Assembly: GCA_964635055.1 (NCBI GenBank)
Contig: CAZWMT010000019.1
Span: forward strand, 1-64,000
Direction: 5' to 3'
DNA: 64,000 bases
DNA from: JAEUJM01 sp964635055
GTDB lineage: Bacteria > Actinomycetota > Acidimicrobiia > Acidimicrobiales > DATDAH01
Each line of letters opens with the position of its first letter. Position 1 is the stretch's first letter. Of the stretch, positions 52,465 through 61,263 are shown piece by piece. Below the pieces are notes generated by a model. That model was given only the letters and a program-made list of their open reading frames with translations, was not told where the DNA came from and did no database searches. The position numbers and the translations under genes were made by a program.

Positions 52465-53754
52465 CTACCTGGTCAGCGCCGCGATGTTGTCGCCGTGGGC
52501 CTCGTAGGAGGTGACGCGCGGTCCCCAGCCACGGCTGGTGAACCACTGGTGGAGGAGGCGGCCGTCCTGGCCGGCCACGAACAGGCGCAGCCCGAGGGCG
52601 CCGGGTGCCCCCGTCGAGGCCACCGCGGGGTTGCCGGCGAGCCTGCCACCGTGGTCCTCGTACGTCGTCAACGACGGGAAATATCCATCGGCGAAGAACT
52701 GGTGGTAGAGGCGGTTGTCCCGACCCCGCAGGAAGATATGCATGTTGAGGTCGTCAGGGGTGCCCGTGGACACCACCACGGGGCTGCCCTTGAAGTCGCC
52801 GCCGTGGTCCTCGTAGGTGGTGAGCGAGGGCACCCATGTACCGGCGAAGAACTGGTGGTAGAGCCGGCGGTCCCGCCCCCGGGCGAAGACCTGGAGGACG
52901 GTGTTGTCGGGGGGACCCGTGGACACGACCGCTGGGTCGCCGGCGAAGTCGCCCCCGTGGTCCTCGTAGGTGGTCATCGAGGGTCCCCATTCGCCGGCGA
53001 AGAACTGGTGGTAGAGCCGGCGGTCCCGGCCCCGGGCGAAGATGTGGAGGTTCACGTCGCCGCCGGGGGTGCCGGTGGACACGACTGCGGGGTTGCCCTT
53101 GAAGTCGCCGCCGTGGTCCTCGTAGGTGGTCATCGACGGGTTCCAGGTGTCGTTCTCGAAGGAGTGGTGGTAGAGGTGGCCGTCGCGGCCCCTCATGACC
53201 ACGTGGAGGCCGAGACCATCGGGCGTGCCGGTGGACACCACCGCAGGATCGCCGACGAAGTCGCCGCCGTGGTCCTCGAACTCGGTCTGGCTCGGGCCCC
53301 AGCCGTCCTGGGACCACTTGTGGTAGAGGTGGCCGTCGGCACCACGGACGAAGATGTGCAGGACAGGGTTCGACCTCGAACCGGTCATCACCACCTGGGG
53401 GTTCCCGGCGATGCCCCCGCCGAGGTCCTCGAAGGTGGTCCGGCTCGGACCCCAACCCGAGGGCGGGCCGAAGGATTGGTGGTAGAGGTGCCCGTCCGTG
53501 CCCCGCACGAAGGTGTGGAGCTTGGTGATCCGGGGGCCACCGACCGACACGACCTGTGACGACGGCACCGATGCCGGCGCCACCACGGCACGGCTCGGTG
53601 TCGTTGCGGCCGTCGACGTCGAGGGCATGGCGATCGTCACGAGCGCCACCAGGGCGAGCGCCATGAGCATGGGCGTCCCAGGGTGGCGCCGCCGGCACGC
53701 TGGGGTTCGGGGTCGAGCGCGCCCGTCGCACGCTGCGAAGTGTCGTTCGTGCAT
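52465..53754 (-). CDS. Secreted seven-bladed beta-propeller, PLL-lectin-like
   Basis: A 429-residue exported protein. After the signal segment (MLMALALVALVTIAMPSTSTAA) it has seven repeats of about 50 residues. Each contains a LHxFxRGxDGxLYHxxF-like strand pair and ends with WGPSxTTYEDHGGDFxGxPAVVSTG, matching the PLL/AAL-like lectin propellers that bind fucose or other sugars. It has exactly seven blades, the number expected for PLL-type lectins. Blade 7 is the most divergent (LRLFVAGQDGRLLHQWF). The start could be ATG 53754 or 53670. It is probably a glycan-binding surface or matrix protein. Confidence 0.82.
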   Translation of the reverse strand: MHERHFAACDGRARPRTPACRRRHPGTPMLMALALVALVTIAMPSTSTAATTPSRAVVAPASVPSSQVVSVGGPRITKLHTFVRGTDGHLYHQSFGPPSGWGPSRTTFEDLGGGIAGNPQVVMTGSRSNPVLHIFVRGADGHLYHKWSQDGWGPSQTEFEDHGGDFVGDPAVVSTGTPDGLGLHVVMRGRDGHLYHHSFENDTWNPSMTTYEDHGGDFKGNPAVVSTGTPGGDVNLHIFARGRDRRLYHQFFAGEWGPSMTTYEDHGGDFAGDPAVVSTGPPDNTVLQVFARGRDRRLYHQFFAGTWVPSLTTYEDHGGDFKGSPVVVSTGTPDDLNMHIFLRGRDNRLYHQFFADGYFPSLTTYEDHGGRLAGNPAVASTGAPGALGLRLFVAGQDGRLLHQWFTSRGWGPRVTSYEAHGDNIAALTR

Positions 53755-53880
53755 CAGGCCATGTTCCACGGCGGTGGTTGCCGTCGGGTGGCTCCGAGGT
53801 GGCGCCGCGGGCGCACCGGTCGGCGGTGACGTGGCACCGACGCTCGACGTTCGGGGCACCGCCAGGTGAGGCCACCGTCG

Positions 53881-53909
53881 GGCAACCGCGTCGCTACCGC
53901 GACGTCACA
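53881..53909 (+). promoter_or_regulatory. SARP-type operator: GGCAACC-GCGT-CGCTACC
   Basis: Heptamers at 53881 and 53892 are 11 bp apart, and a degenerate third (CGTCACA) lies at 53903. The last ends 10 nt before the ATG at 53920, supporting that start over the GTG at 53866. Confidence 0.6.
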
Positions 53910-53919
53910 GGGTACGGCC

Positions 53920-54582
53920 ATGGCCAAGCGCGTCACGGTGGGGGCCGTTGGCGAGGCACCGTCGATCCTTCGGCTCGCAGCGTGCCTGTGGACCCGGCTG
54001 TCGAACTCGGGCACAGCCCGCATGGTGGCTGTGGGCGTCGTCATCTGCGCGATGTCGGTCACCGCTCGAGCGGTGGGCCAGACGCCCACCCTCGCGGCTG
54101 GCGCGGGCGCCGACCGGCCGGTGTTCCAGATGCCCTTCGCCTGCGGCGAGGCGTGGTACGCCACGTTCGACCCGGTGCACAAGGCGCTGCGCTGGAACGC
54201 CGCCCCCAGTGACGGCAACGCTGACGCGGGCCGGGCGGTGGTCGCCGCCGCCGCCGGCGTGGCCCGTGTCGGCCAACAGCCTGGTGGGTGGGGCAACTTC
54301 GTCGTCATCGATCACGGGAACGGCTGGAGGACGCGCTACGCCCACCTACGACGCGCCGGCCGGGTGACCGGCTCCGTGACGCAGGGCCAGGTCATCGGGT
54401 ACGTGGGCACGAGCGGTCGGGCCGCCACCGCCGAGCTCGACTGGCAGCAGATCCACGCCCACGTGGCGCAGGTCCGGCTGTACGTCAACGGGGCAGCCGT
54501 CACCCCCGACGCCTCGCACGCGAGTACCAACCAGTGCCCCGTGGTGCGGCCCGACCACGACGGCGATGGCCACCCGACTTGA
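53920..54582 (+). CDS. M23 (LytM)-like secreted protein, possibly degenerate
   Basis: A 220-residue exported protein with an N-terminal hydrophobic segment (MVAVGVVICAMSVTARAVG) and a LytM-type domain: WGNFVVIDHGNGWRTRYAHL, QGQVIGYVGTSG, and a C-terminal HxH in QQIHAHVAQVRLYV. Active M23 enzymes use a His and an Asp early in the domain plus HxH. Here the early segment reads PVHKALRWNAAP, where the Asp of the usual H...alDf pattern appears to be Arg, and HAHV replaces HLHF. Metal binding may therefore be impaired. Six copies of DG/DGDG-like acidic residues end the protein. It may bind rather than cut peptidoglycan. Confidence 0.75.
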   Translation: MAKRVTVGAVGEAPSILRLAACLWTRLSNSGTARMVAVGVVICAMSVTARAVGQTPTLAAGAGADRPVFQMPFACGEAWYATFDPVHKALRWNAAPSDGNADAGRAVVAAAAGVARVGQQPGGWGNFVVIDHGNGWRTRYAHLRRAGRVTGSVTQGQVIGYVGTSGRAATAELDWQQIHAHVAQVRLYVNGAAVTPDASHASTNQCPVVRPDHDGDGHPT

Positions 54583-54601
54583 GGGCCCTCGAGAGGTGGC
54601 C

Positions 54602-55966
54602 CTACTCGCCGAGCAGGTCCCGGGCCACCTGGGCCCAGAGGCCGCGCATGAGCACCAGCGACTGCGGGTCGATGGCTTCGTCGTCGGCCGCATGCAGGTG
54701 GGACGACGTCGTGAAGGCGCCGATGGCGTCGGTGTGCAGCCCGAAGCCGTAGGTCACCTGCCCGCGCTGGCGCAACAGCCGTCCCGTGGTGGTCCCTGTG
54801 GTCATCGTGGGCCAGAGGTGCGCACCGGGGTAGCGCTGGTGCGAGGCCCGGGCCAACGCGTCGGCGAGCTCGCCGTCGACTGGTGACTCCGACCCCGGCG
54901 ACCAGGACAGGCACTCGACGTGCACGCGGTCGGCCAGGTCGCCCAGCGCGTCGTGCACGACCGCGAGGCTGTCCTCGCGGTCGTCGCCGGGGAGCAGCCG
55001 GACGAGTACGTCGATGATCGCGCCTCCGGGCAGCGCCGCCGTGGTCGTCGCGCTGCGCACACCCATCACCGCGAGCGACGGGGAGGTGGCCGCGTGCATG
55101 GCCCGGGCGACCTCGGGCATGTCCATGACGTCGAGGATCCGGTCCAGGGACTCGGCATCGAGTAGCGAGGCCGCGGCGCTGCCGAAGCCCAGCCCCTCCA
55201 CGGATCGCCGGTAGAGGTCGTTGATCCTCGGGCGCGGCCGGTACGCCTCCATGCGGGTGATCGCGGCGGCGGCCACCTGCGTTGCGGTCTGCACCCGGAA
55301 CGGCAACGCCGAGTGCCCGGGCTCCCCCTCGATCGTAAGGCGATAGGTGGCGATGCTCTTCTCGGCCACGATCAGCGCGAGGCGGATCCCGTCGGCGCCC
55401 GGGATGGGCACCCCACCGTTCTCGGTGAGCACCCATCGGGCATCGAGGGCCTCAGGATGGTGCTCGAGCAGCCAAGCGACGCCGAGGCGGTCATCGGCCT
55501 CGCCGTCGGCCGCGGCCACGAAGGTGAGGTGGCCCGAGGGCGTGAACCCGCTGGAGGCGAGGTCGCGCAGGGCCAGTGCCATCGTGGCGAGGTGGGAGAG
55601 CATCGTCATCGCCCCGCGGCCCACGAGCAACCCGTCGTGCAGCTCGGCGGCGAAAGGATCGTGGTCCCAGGCCCCCTCGTCCGCCGCGGGGACGTCCGAG
55701 TGTCCCAAGAGCAGCAGGCCCGGTGCCGTCGGATCGCGACCGGCGAGACGGGCGACCAGGTTCACGCGGCCCGCGGCCGCCTCGTGGGTCGTCACCTCGA
55801 TGCCGGGCACATCGAGGACCGCAGCCAGGGTCTCTGCGTTGCGAACCTCGCTGCCCGTCCGGGCCACCGGGTCGGTGACGCACCTGTTGCGGATCAGACG
55901 CTGGACGGTGGCCAGGGCCTCCTCGTCGCCGGACGTCTTCGCTCCCGTCGCTGGCCCGGTGGTCAT
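54602..55966 (-). CDS. M20-family peptidase homologue lacking key residues
   Basis: A 454-residue protein with the M20 fold. The first His ligand is present in LLLGHSDVPAAD and the last in SSHLHAADDEAI. Two expected residues are missing. The bridging Asp of GRGAxDxK is Thr in VGRGAMTMLSH, and the catalytic Glu of the DEE motif is Gly in AAADGEADDRLG. It may be a pseudo-peptidase or have another chemistry. There is no signal peptide. It overlaps the upstream alpha/beta hydrolase by 4 nt, so they are one operon. Confidence 0.8.
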   Translation of the reverse strand: MTTGPATGAKTSGDEEALATVQRLIRNRCVTDPVARTGSEVRNAETLAAVLDVPGIEVTTHEAAAGRVNLVARLAGRDPTAPGLLLLGHSDVPAADEGAWDHDPFAAELHDGLLVGRGAMTMLSHLATMALALRDLASSGFTPSGHLTFVAAADGEADDRLGVAWLLEHHPEALDARWVLTENGGVPIPGADGIRLALIVAEKSIATYRLTIEGEPGHSALPFRVQTATQVAAAAITRMEAYRPRPRINDLYRRSVEGLGFGSAAASLLDAESLDRILDVMDMPEVARAMHAATSPSLAVMGVRSATTTAALPGGAIIDVLVRLLPGDDREDSLAVVHDALGDLADRVHVECLSWSPGSESPVDGELADALARASHQRYPGAHLWPTMTTGTTTGRLLRQRGQVTYGFGLHTDAIGAFTTSSHLHAADDEAIDPQSLVLMRGLWAQVARDLLGE

Positions 55967-56946
55967 CCACCGTCAGCGTACTCCCTGAGGCGGGCGCGGA
56001 ACTTGGCCGGGTCTGACACGGTCGGCTCGGTGGTGGCCAGGAACTCCAGGACGGTGGCGACGAAGCGCTTCGGTTCCTCGACGTGGGGGAAGTGGCCGAC
56101 GCCCTCGAACACCACGAGCGTGCTGCCCGGCATCGCCGCTGACGCCAGGCGACCGTGGCCCACAGGGATGATCGGGTCGTCGCCTCCCCAGACGATGAGG
56201 GTCGGGACGGAGTCGGCCAGGTAGATCCGGTCGTAGGCGCTCATGGACTGGCCCCGGATGTCGATCACGGAGCGAAGCGTGCGAACGAAGGCGCGACGGG
56301 TGTCGGGATAGGTCAACGACCGGTAGGCCAGCCACATCTCGGCGGCGTTCGGCGCGCGGACCCCACGCTGCACCACGAAGCGGCTGATCCTGTCCCCACA
56401 GTGGCGGGCGATCCCTGGGCACAACACGGGGAGGAGGAGGTCGATGCCGGGGATCGTGAACGCGCGCAGGAGCGCGGTCACCTCCCGCCCGAACCCACCG
56501 CTGTCGACGAGGACGAGGCGCTCGCAGGTTTCCGGGTGCTGGTACGCGAGCTGCATGGCCACGCCGCCGCCGAAGGACTGGCCGATCACCGTGGCGCGGT
56601 CGACGCCCAGCACGCCCAGCAGGTCGCGCATGCTCGATGCGTAGGCTCCGATCGAGTAGTCGCCCCGTGGCTTCGCCGACGCGCCGTGGCCGAGCAGGTC
56701 GGGCACGAGCACGCGATGGTTCCTGGCCAGACCGCGAATCGCCCCTCGCCACGACCTCCAATCGCCCGCCAAGCCGTGGATCAACAGGATCACCGGGCCC
56801 TCGCCGACGTCCAGGTACCTCACCTCGTGGCCGTGGATGCTCACCCGTCCGCGCGTGAGGGCGCGCCGCGCCGGTGCCGCCGCGGCATTTGGGTGTTTCA
56901 GCCCTCGTCGACGGCTGCGGGCTTCGAGCCTCGTCGGGGCGGACAC
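55963..56946 (-). CDS. Alpha/beta-hydrolase
   Basis: A 327-residue hydrolase. The oxyanion motif is LLIHGLAGDWRSW, the nucleophile VIGQSFGGGVAMQLA, the acid VWGGDDPIIPVGHG and the His FEGVGHFPHVEEP, so the triad is intact. It resembles the MhpC/hydroxymuconic-semialdehyde hydrolase group but the substrate is unknown. The start is a GTG. It diverges from the pseudokinase operon by 157 bp and overlaps the M20-like gene. Confidence 0.88.
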   Translation of the reverse strand: MSAPTRLEARSRRRGLKHPNAAAAPARRALTRGRVSIHGHEVRYLDVGEGPVILLIHGLAGDWRSWRGAIRGLARNHRVLVPDLLGHGASAKPRGDYSIGAYASSMRDLLGVLGVDRATVIGQSFGGGVAMQLAYQHPETCERLVLVDSGGFGREVTALLRAFTIPGIDLLLPVLCPGIARHCGDRISRFVVQRGVRAPNAAEMWLAYRSLTYPDTRRAFVRTLRSVIDIRGQSMSAYDRIYLADSVPTLIVWGGDDPIIPVGHGRLASAAMPGSTLVVFEGVGHFPHVEEPKRFVATVLEFLATTEPTVSDPAKFRARLREYADGG

Positions 56947-57053
56947 CCTTGGGACGGTACGGCGGGGCCCTCGCGGGGGGCTGGCCCGGTGGACACCGAT
57001 CGGTAGCGCGGTTGACCGTCGATCGCGGCAACCCGGGTTCGGGTCGAGCTTCC

Positions 57054-57071
57054 GGCCACCACCGCGCTACC
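57054..57071 (+). promoter_or_regulatory. SARP-type operator: GGCCACC-ACCG-CGCTACC
   Basis: Two related heptamers 11 bp apart, 32 nt before the GTG of the pseudokinase gene. Distance and flanks (GCGCTACCAG, then 30 nt, then GTGACGG) match those before the regulator at 50005. Confidence 0.65.
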
Positions 57072-57103
57072 AGTCGTCGGCCGCCGCTCGGGAAGATCGC
57101 CGC

Positions 57104-58552
57104 GTGACGGCAGGATCCACCTCGACGGCGCGCCCTCTGGCGGCCTCTCCCCAGGGGGAGCACTTGGGCACCACGTCTCGACCATCGGCGAGCCCGCCAA
57201 CGGTTCAGGACAGCGGCGGGCAAGACGTGGGCGGCGTGCTGCTCGCGGGTCGCTTCCGTTTGCGTGAGCAGCGTTCTCGGCGCGCCTGGGGGTGGGTCTT
57301 CCGGGCTGCCGACGAGCGAGCAAGCGAGTCGGTGAGCGTGGCCCTCCTCGACCCCGCGGCGACGGCCGGTCTCGACATGGCCTGGGTGCTGCGGGAGGTC
57401 TCCAGCGCTGCGGCCGGCGTGCAGCACGCCGGCGTCGTTTCCGTGCGCAACGCGGGACGGGTCGACCAGGGATTCATGGTGGTCGAGGAAGACGCCGGAC
57501 CGACCCTTGACGTGGCCATCGCCTACGGTCCGTTGCCCGCCGAACAGGTGCGGGACCTCGCCCTCGACCTGAGCGACGCCCTCGCGGCGGCACACCGGGC
57601 GGGCGTTTTCCACGGCGCCATCACCCCCGCCGATGTCCATCTCAGCCTCGACGGCGGCCCGGCCCGCCTCGGCGGGTTCGGCCCGGCTCGTGCGCTGGCA
57701 CTCGCCCGCCGGAGCGGTGCGCGCGCGCCGATCTGCGGCGACCCGAGCTTCCTGGCCCCCGAGCAACTTGCCGGCGAGCTCGGGGGCGCCGCCGCGGACC
57801 GGTGGGCGCTGGGCGCCGTCACGTTCCTGGCGCTCACCGGCCGTCTTCCCTTCGGTCCCGATGGGTGGGTTGAAGGGAACCGCTTGGCGTTTCCTCGGCG
57901 CGTGCCACCGGCATTGCGCCGCATGATCACCGAGCTGCTCGACCCGGACCCGGCCCTCCGTCCGGGCGAGGACGCGGTGCGCGAGCTGCTGTCACCGACG
58001 ACGCCGGCGGACGAGCGATCGGTGCCACGGTTCCCGCCTTGGGCCAAGGCCGCGTTGGCCGCGTGCGCCCTGCTCGCGCTGATGGGTGTCACGATCGTGG
58101 TGCGCAGTGCGGCCCAGGCCCCGCCGTCCACGGCCGCGACGGCCGCGACGGTTCCCGATGTGGTGGGTGCTCCCACCGACACGGCCACCGACCTCCTGGC
58201 CGCCGCCGGCCTGTCGTGGACCGTCCGCACCATGTCGTCGACCGAGCGCGAGGCAGGCACGATCCTCTCGCAGGAGCCGGCCGCCGGCACCAACCTCGCC
58301 GGTGGCGGGGAGGTCACACTGGTCGTCTCGCTCGGTGCCGACCAGGTCGAGGTGCCCACCGTGATCGGCCTCACCCAGCGTGGGGCCGAGGTCCGCCTGC
58401 AAGCGGAGGGCCTCAATTGGCGCATCGTCGAGCAACCCAACCCGGGCGTCGGGCCCGGCGAGGTGTTCGAACAGGAGCCGCAGGCGGGCGCCCTCGTCGC
58501 CCGTCGCACCGAGGTGGAGGTCGTGGCAACGCCCAAGGCAGGCACGCCGTGA
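57104..58552 (+). CDS. PASTA-domain transmembrane pseudokinase
   Basis: A 482-residue protein shaped like the PknB/PrkC receptors but apparently inactive. The kinase-like domain (about 45-305) has GRFRLREQRS at its start. The VAIK Lys is absent (VALLDP), the HRD loop is FHGAITPADVHL (no Asp), and DFG is GGFGPA (no Asp). A later FLAPEQLAGELGG and WALGAVTFLALTGRLPF keep the fold. A transmembrane helix (AALAACALLALMGVTIVV) and two PASTA domains (TVPDVVGAPTDTATDLL; VPTVIGLTQRGAEVRL) follow, facing the cell wall. It overlaps the adhesin gene by GTGA, so it may sense peptidoglycan and regulate surface assembly. Confidence 0.88.
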   Translation: MTAGSTSTARPLAASPQGEHLGTTSRPSASPPTVQDSGGQDVGGVLLAGRFRLREQRSRRAWGWVFRAADERASESVSVALLDPAATAGLDMAWVLREVSSAAAGVQHAGVVSVRNAGRVDQGFMVVEEDAGPTLDVAIAYGPLPAEQVRDLALDLSDALAAAHRAGVFHGAITPADVHLSLDGGPARLGGFGPARALALARRSGARAPICGDPSFLAPEQLAGELGGAAADRWALGAVTFLALTGRLPFGPDGWVEGNRLAFPRRVPPALRRMITELLDPDPALRPGEDAVRELLSPTTPADERSVPRFPPWAKAALAACALLALMGVTIVVRSAAQAPPSTAATAATVPDVVGAPTDTATDLLAAAGLSWTVRTMSSTEREAGTILSQEPAAGTNLAGGGEVTLVVSLGADQVEVPTVIGLTQRGAEVRLQAEGLNWRIVEQPNPGVGPGEVFEQEPQAGALVARRTEVEVVATPKAGTP

Positions 58553-61017
58553 GATGGCGACCCCGCCAGCGCCGCGCCGCTGCCGCGTGGTTGATCGTGG
58601 GACTCCTTCTGGTTGCGGCCCCCAGCGCAATCGTCCTTGCTGCTTCCACCGACTCCAGCTCCACCGGCACCCTGGAGTTGAACACCGAGGACGACCTCGT
58701 GACCCCGGGCTCGGTTTCGGGACGGGTGTGGGACGACCTCGACCACGACGGATTCGACGACGGGGGGGAGCCCGGGGTGAACGGGGTGACCGTCACGCTG
58801 CTCGACGACGGGGGCAGCGCCGTCGACACGATCACCACCGCGAACGACGGCAGCGAGGACGGCAGGTACCGCTTCGACGACCTGCCGCCGGGCATGTACC
58901 AGCTCGAGTTCTCCTCGTTGCCGGCGGGCTACCTGTTCACCTACGTCGGCGCCGATTCGGTCGCCGACCCCGGAACCGGGCGCAGCGCCACCTTCTCGCT
59001 CACGTCCGGGCAGGAGCTCACCGCCCAGGACGCCGGGATCTGGCTTCCCGCACCAGCGCTGGAGATCGAGAAACGGGCACAGGGTGACGAAGCGGACACG
59101 CCTCCCGGACCCTCGGTCCCGATCGGCGACACCGTCTCGTTCGACTACCTCGTCACCAACACCGGCAACGAGCCGCTCTGGCAGCTCTCTGTCACCGACG
59201 ATCAGTCGCTCACCGTCACGTGTCCGAGTTTCTTCCTTGCGGTTGGTGAGACCTTGGCCTGCTCCGCCAGCGATATGGCCGTGGCCGGAAGCCACGCCAA
59301 CACCGGCACCGCCGAAGCCACCGGGCAGTTCTCGGGTCAGGCGGTTTCGGCCGACGACCTCGCCCACTACATCGGGGTGGCCCGGCTCCTCGACGTGGAG
59401 AAGGCGGTCAACGGCCAGGACGCCGACACCGCCGCAGAGGCGGTGACCCTGCCCGTCGGGGATCCCGTCGAGTTCACCTTCGTGGTGACCAACACGGGCA
59501 CCGAGGACGTGACCGGCATCGGTGTCGACGACGACGTGTACGGCCCGATCGCGTGCCCGCAGGACGCACTCGGCGTCGGCCTGTCGATGACCTGCACCGC
59601 CGTCAGCGACACGGCCGACGCCGGGCTGCACACCGACATCGCCACGGTGACGGGCACCGGGGCCACGACCTCCGAGCCGGCCGGCGACACAGATCCCGCC
59701 AGCTACTGGGGTCGCGCCCCGGCCATGAGCCTCCTCAAGGAGGTGCGCGACCCGTCGACCGGGACCTACGTCGACGGTGACGCCGACGCAGGGTCGCCCG
59801 GGAGCAACGACGGGCTGATCCCGGTCTACGAGCAGGGGGCGACGGCGGACTACCGGTTCCGGGTGACCAACACCGGGGACACACCCATCGCGAACGTCGA
59901 CCTGACCGACGACCACTGCAACGGCGCCCCCGCGCTCGGTGGTGGCGATGCCGCGCCGCCCGGCGTGCTCGACGTGGGCGAGACCTGGTTCCTCAGCTGC
60001 ACGGTGGTGCAGCTGGCCGCGGGTTTCACGAACATCGCCACCGTGACCGGCGACTCCGTACCTGGGCCCCCAGCCGGTAGCGGCGCCACGGAACGGGCCA
60101 CCATCGAGGTCGCCGGCACCCCGGGGGTGACCATCGAGAAGCAGGTGAAGCGGCCCTCCGGGGTCTGGGCCGACTCCGCCACCATCGACCGTGGTGCCAC
60201 CGTTCGCTTCCGCATCCAGGTGACCAATACGGGCGAGGTGGCGCTGCACGACCTCGTCGTGACCGACGGGCGCGCACCGGCGTGTGCCCGCACCATCGCC
60301 GGGCCCCTCGACCCCGGTCAGTCGACGGGCTTCTGGACGTGCTCGCTCACGGACGTCTCCGCCGCCTTCACCAACACTGCCCGGGTGACTGCCACCCCGG
60401 TCACGGGGAGCGGCGCGGTGCACGACTCGGACGGCGCGAGCGTCCACGTGCGGACCCGGCTGGCGCAGGACCTCGTGCTGGACAAGACGACCGCGGCCCA
60501 GGGCCCTGGGACGGCAACGTTCCGTCTGACCGTCACCAACCAGGGCCCTGGCACCGCGCCCGCCCCCATCGTCGTACACGACAACCTCCCGGCCGGCCTC
60601 ACCTACCGTTCCGCAGCAGGGGTGGGCTGGACCTGCGAGGCGCACGGCCAGCAGGTCACGTGCACCCGCGGCCAGTCGCTGGCCGAGGGGGTCAGCAGTT
60701 CGGTCATGCTCACCGTAGCGGTGGCGCCGGGCACCGGGACGGTGACCAACAACGCCGGGGTGCAGGGCGTCGACACCGATCCGACCAACAACTTCGATGA
60801 TGCCGACCTGCGGCCGTCGACTACCCCCCCGCCGGGCGGTGGTGGTGGCGGCGGGGGTGGCGGCGCCGCGGCCGGCGGTGCGCCCCGCGGTGACCTGCCC
60901 CACACCGGCGTGGACGTGCGGGGCCTGTTGCTGCTGGCCATGGCCCTGGTCGGCGCCGGCGTGGTGCTGGTTGCGGTGGGTGTGCGGCGGCGCCAGCTCG
61001 CCGCCTCCCTGGCTTGA
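58549..61017 (+). CDS. LPHTG-anchored multi-repeat surface protein
   Basis: An 822-residue wall-anchored protein. The signal peptide (AAWLIVGLLLVAAPSAIVLA) is followed by STDSSSTGTLELNTEDD, shared with the protein at 61264. Then come one SdrD B-like domain (SGRVWDDLDHDGFDDGGEPG, YRFDDLPPGMYQLEF) and five DUF11-like repeats, each with a VTNTG or VTNQG strand. A Pro/Gly linker leads to the sorting signal: LPHTG (about residue 785), the helix LLLLAMALVGAGVVLVAVGV and RRR. A class E sortase is at 30834. The GTG at 58549 overlaps the pseudokinase stop. Confidence 0.88.
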   Translation: MRWRPRQRRAAAAWLIVGLLLVAAPSAIVLAASTDSSSTGTLELNTEDDLVTPGSVSGRVWDDLDHDGFDDGGEPGVNGVTVTLLDDGGSAVDTITTANDGSEDGRYRFDDLPPGMYQLEFSSLPAGYLFTYVGADSVADPGTGRSATFSLTSGQELTAQDAGIWLPAPALEIEKRAQGDEADTPPGPSVPIGDTVSFDYLVTNTGNEPLWQLSVTDDQSLTVTCPSFFLAVGETLACSASDMAVAGSHANTGTAEATGQFSGQAVSADDLAHYIGVARLLDVEKAVNGQDADTAAEAVTLPVGDPVEFTFVVTNTGTEDVTGIGVDDDVYGPIACPQDALGVGLSMTCTAVSDTADAGLHTDIATVTGTGATTSEPAGDTDPASYWGRAPAMSLLKEVRDPSTGTYVDGDADAGSPGSNDGLIPVYEQGATADYRFRVTNTGDTPIANVDLTDDHCNGAPALGGGDAAPPGVLDVGETWFLSCTVVQLAAGFTNIATVTGDSVPGPPAGSGATERATIEVAGTPGVTIEKQVKRPSGVWADSATIDRGATVRFRIQVTNTGEVALHDLVVTDGRAPACARTIAGPLDPGQSTGFWTCSLTDVSAAFTNTARVTATPVTGSGAVHDSDGASVHVRTRLAQDLVLDKTTAAQGPGTATFRLTVTNQGPGTAPAPIVVHDNLPAGLTYRSAAGVGWTCEAHGQQVTCTRGQSLAEGVSSSVMLTVAVAPGTGTVTNNAGVQGVDTDPTNNFDDADLRPSTTPPPGGGGGGGGGGAAAGGAPRGDLPHTGVDVRGLLLLAMALVGAGVVLVAVGVRRRQLAASLA

Positions 61018-61134
61018 TCCTGGTCTGATACCGGTCGATCGGACACGCCCCGTGGCGCAGGAGGCCGCTTGGGTGAGGGCATGCCGGGTTGCCTGGAGGC
61101 ACCGCCGCACATCAGTGGCGCGGCGCGACCGGCC

Positions 61135-61174
61135 GTCTACCAGATTGCGCACGGTAGGCCGCTCCCTGTCTACC
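61135..61174 (+). promoter_or_regulatory. Possible SARP-type half-sites: two GTCTACC, 33 bp apart
   Basis: Two GTCTACC heptamers at 61135 and 61168 are 33 bp (three 11-bp turns) apart in the 246-nt gap before the TasA-like gene. Weaker heptamers lie between. The set is looser than the other sites. Confidence 0.4.
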
Positions 61175-61263
61175 GCTGTCCCGCACGATGGCGCCGACGG
61201 GTGGAGGGGCGTGCCGCGTTCTCGATCCCGGACACACAACAACCCCTTATGGAGGGAACACTC

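Noticed and set aside
57002..57008. A single CGCTACC on the minus strand before the alpha/beta hydrolase.
   Set aside because: No second heptamer at 11 bp on that strand, so I do not call it an operator.
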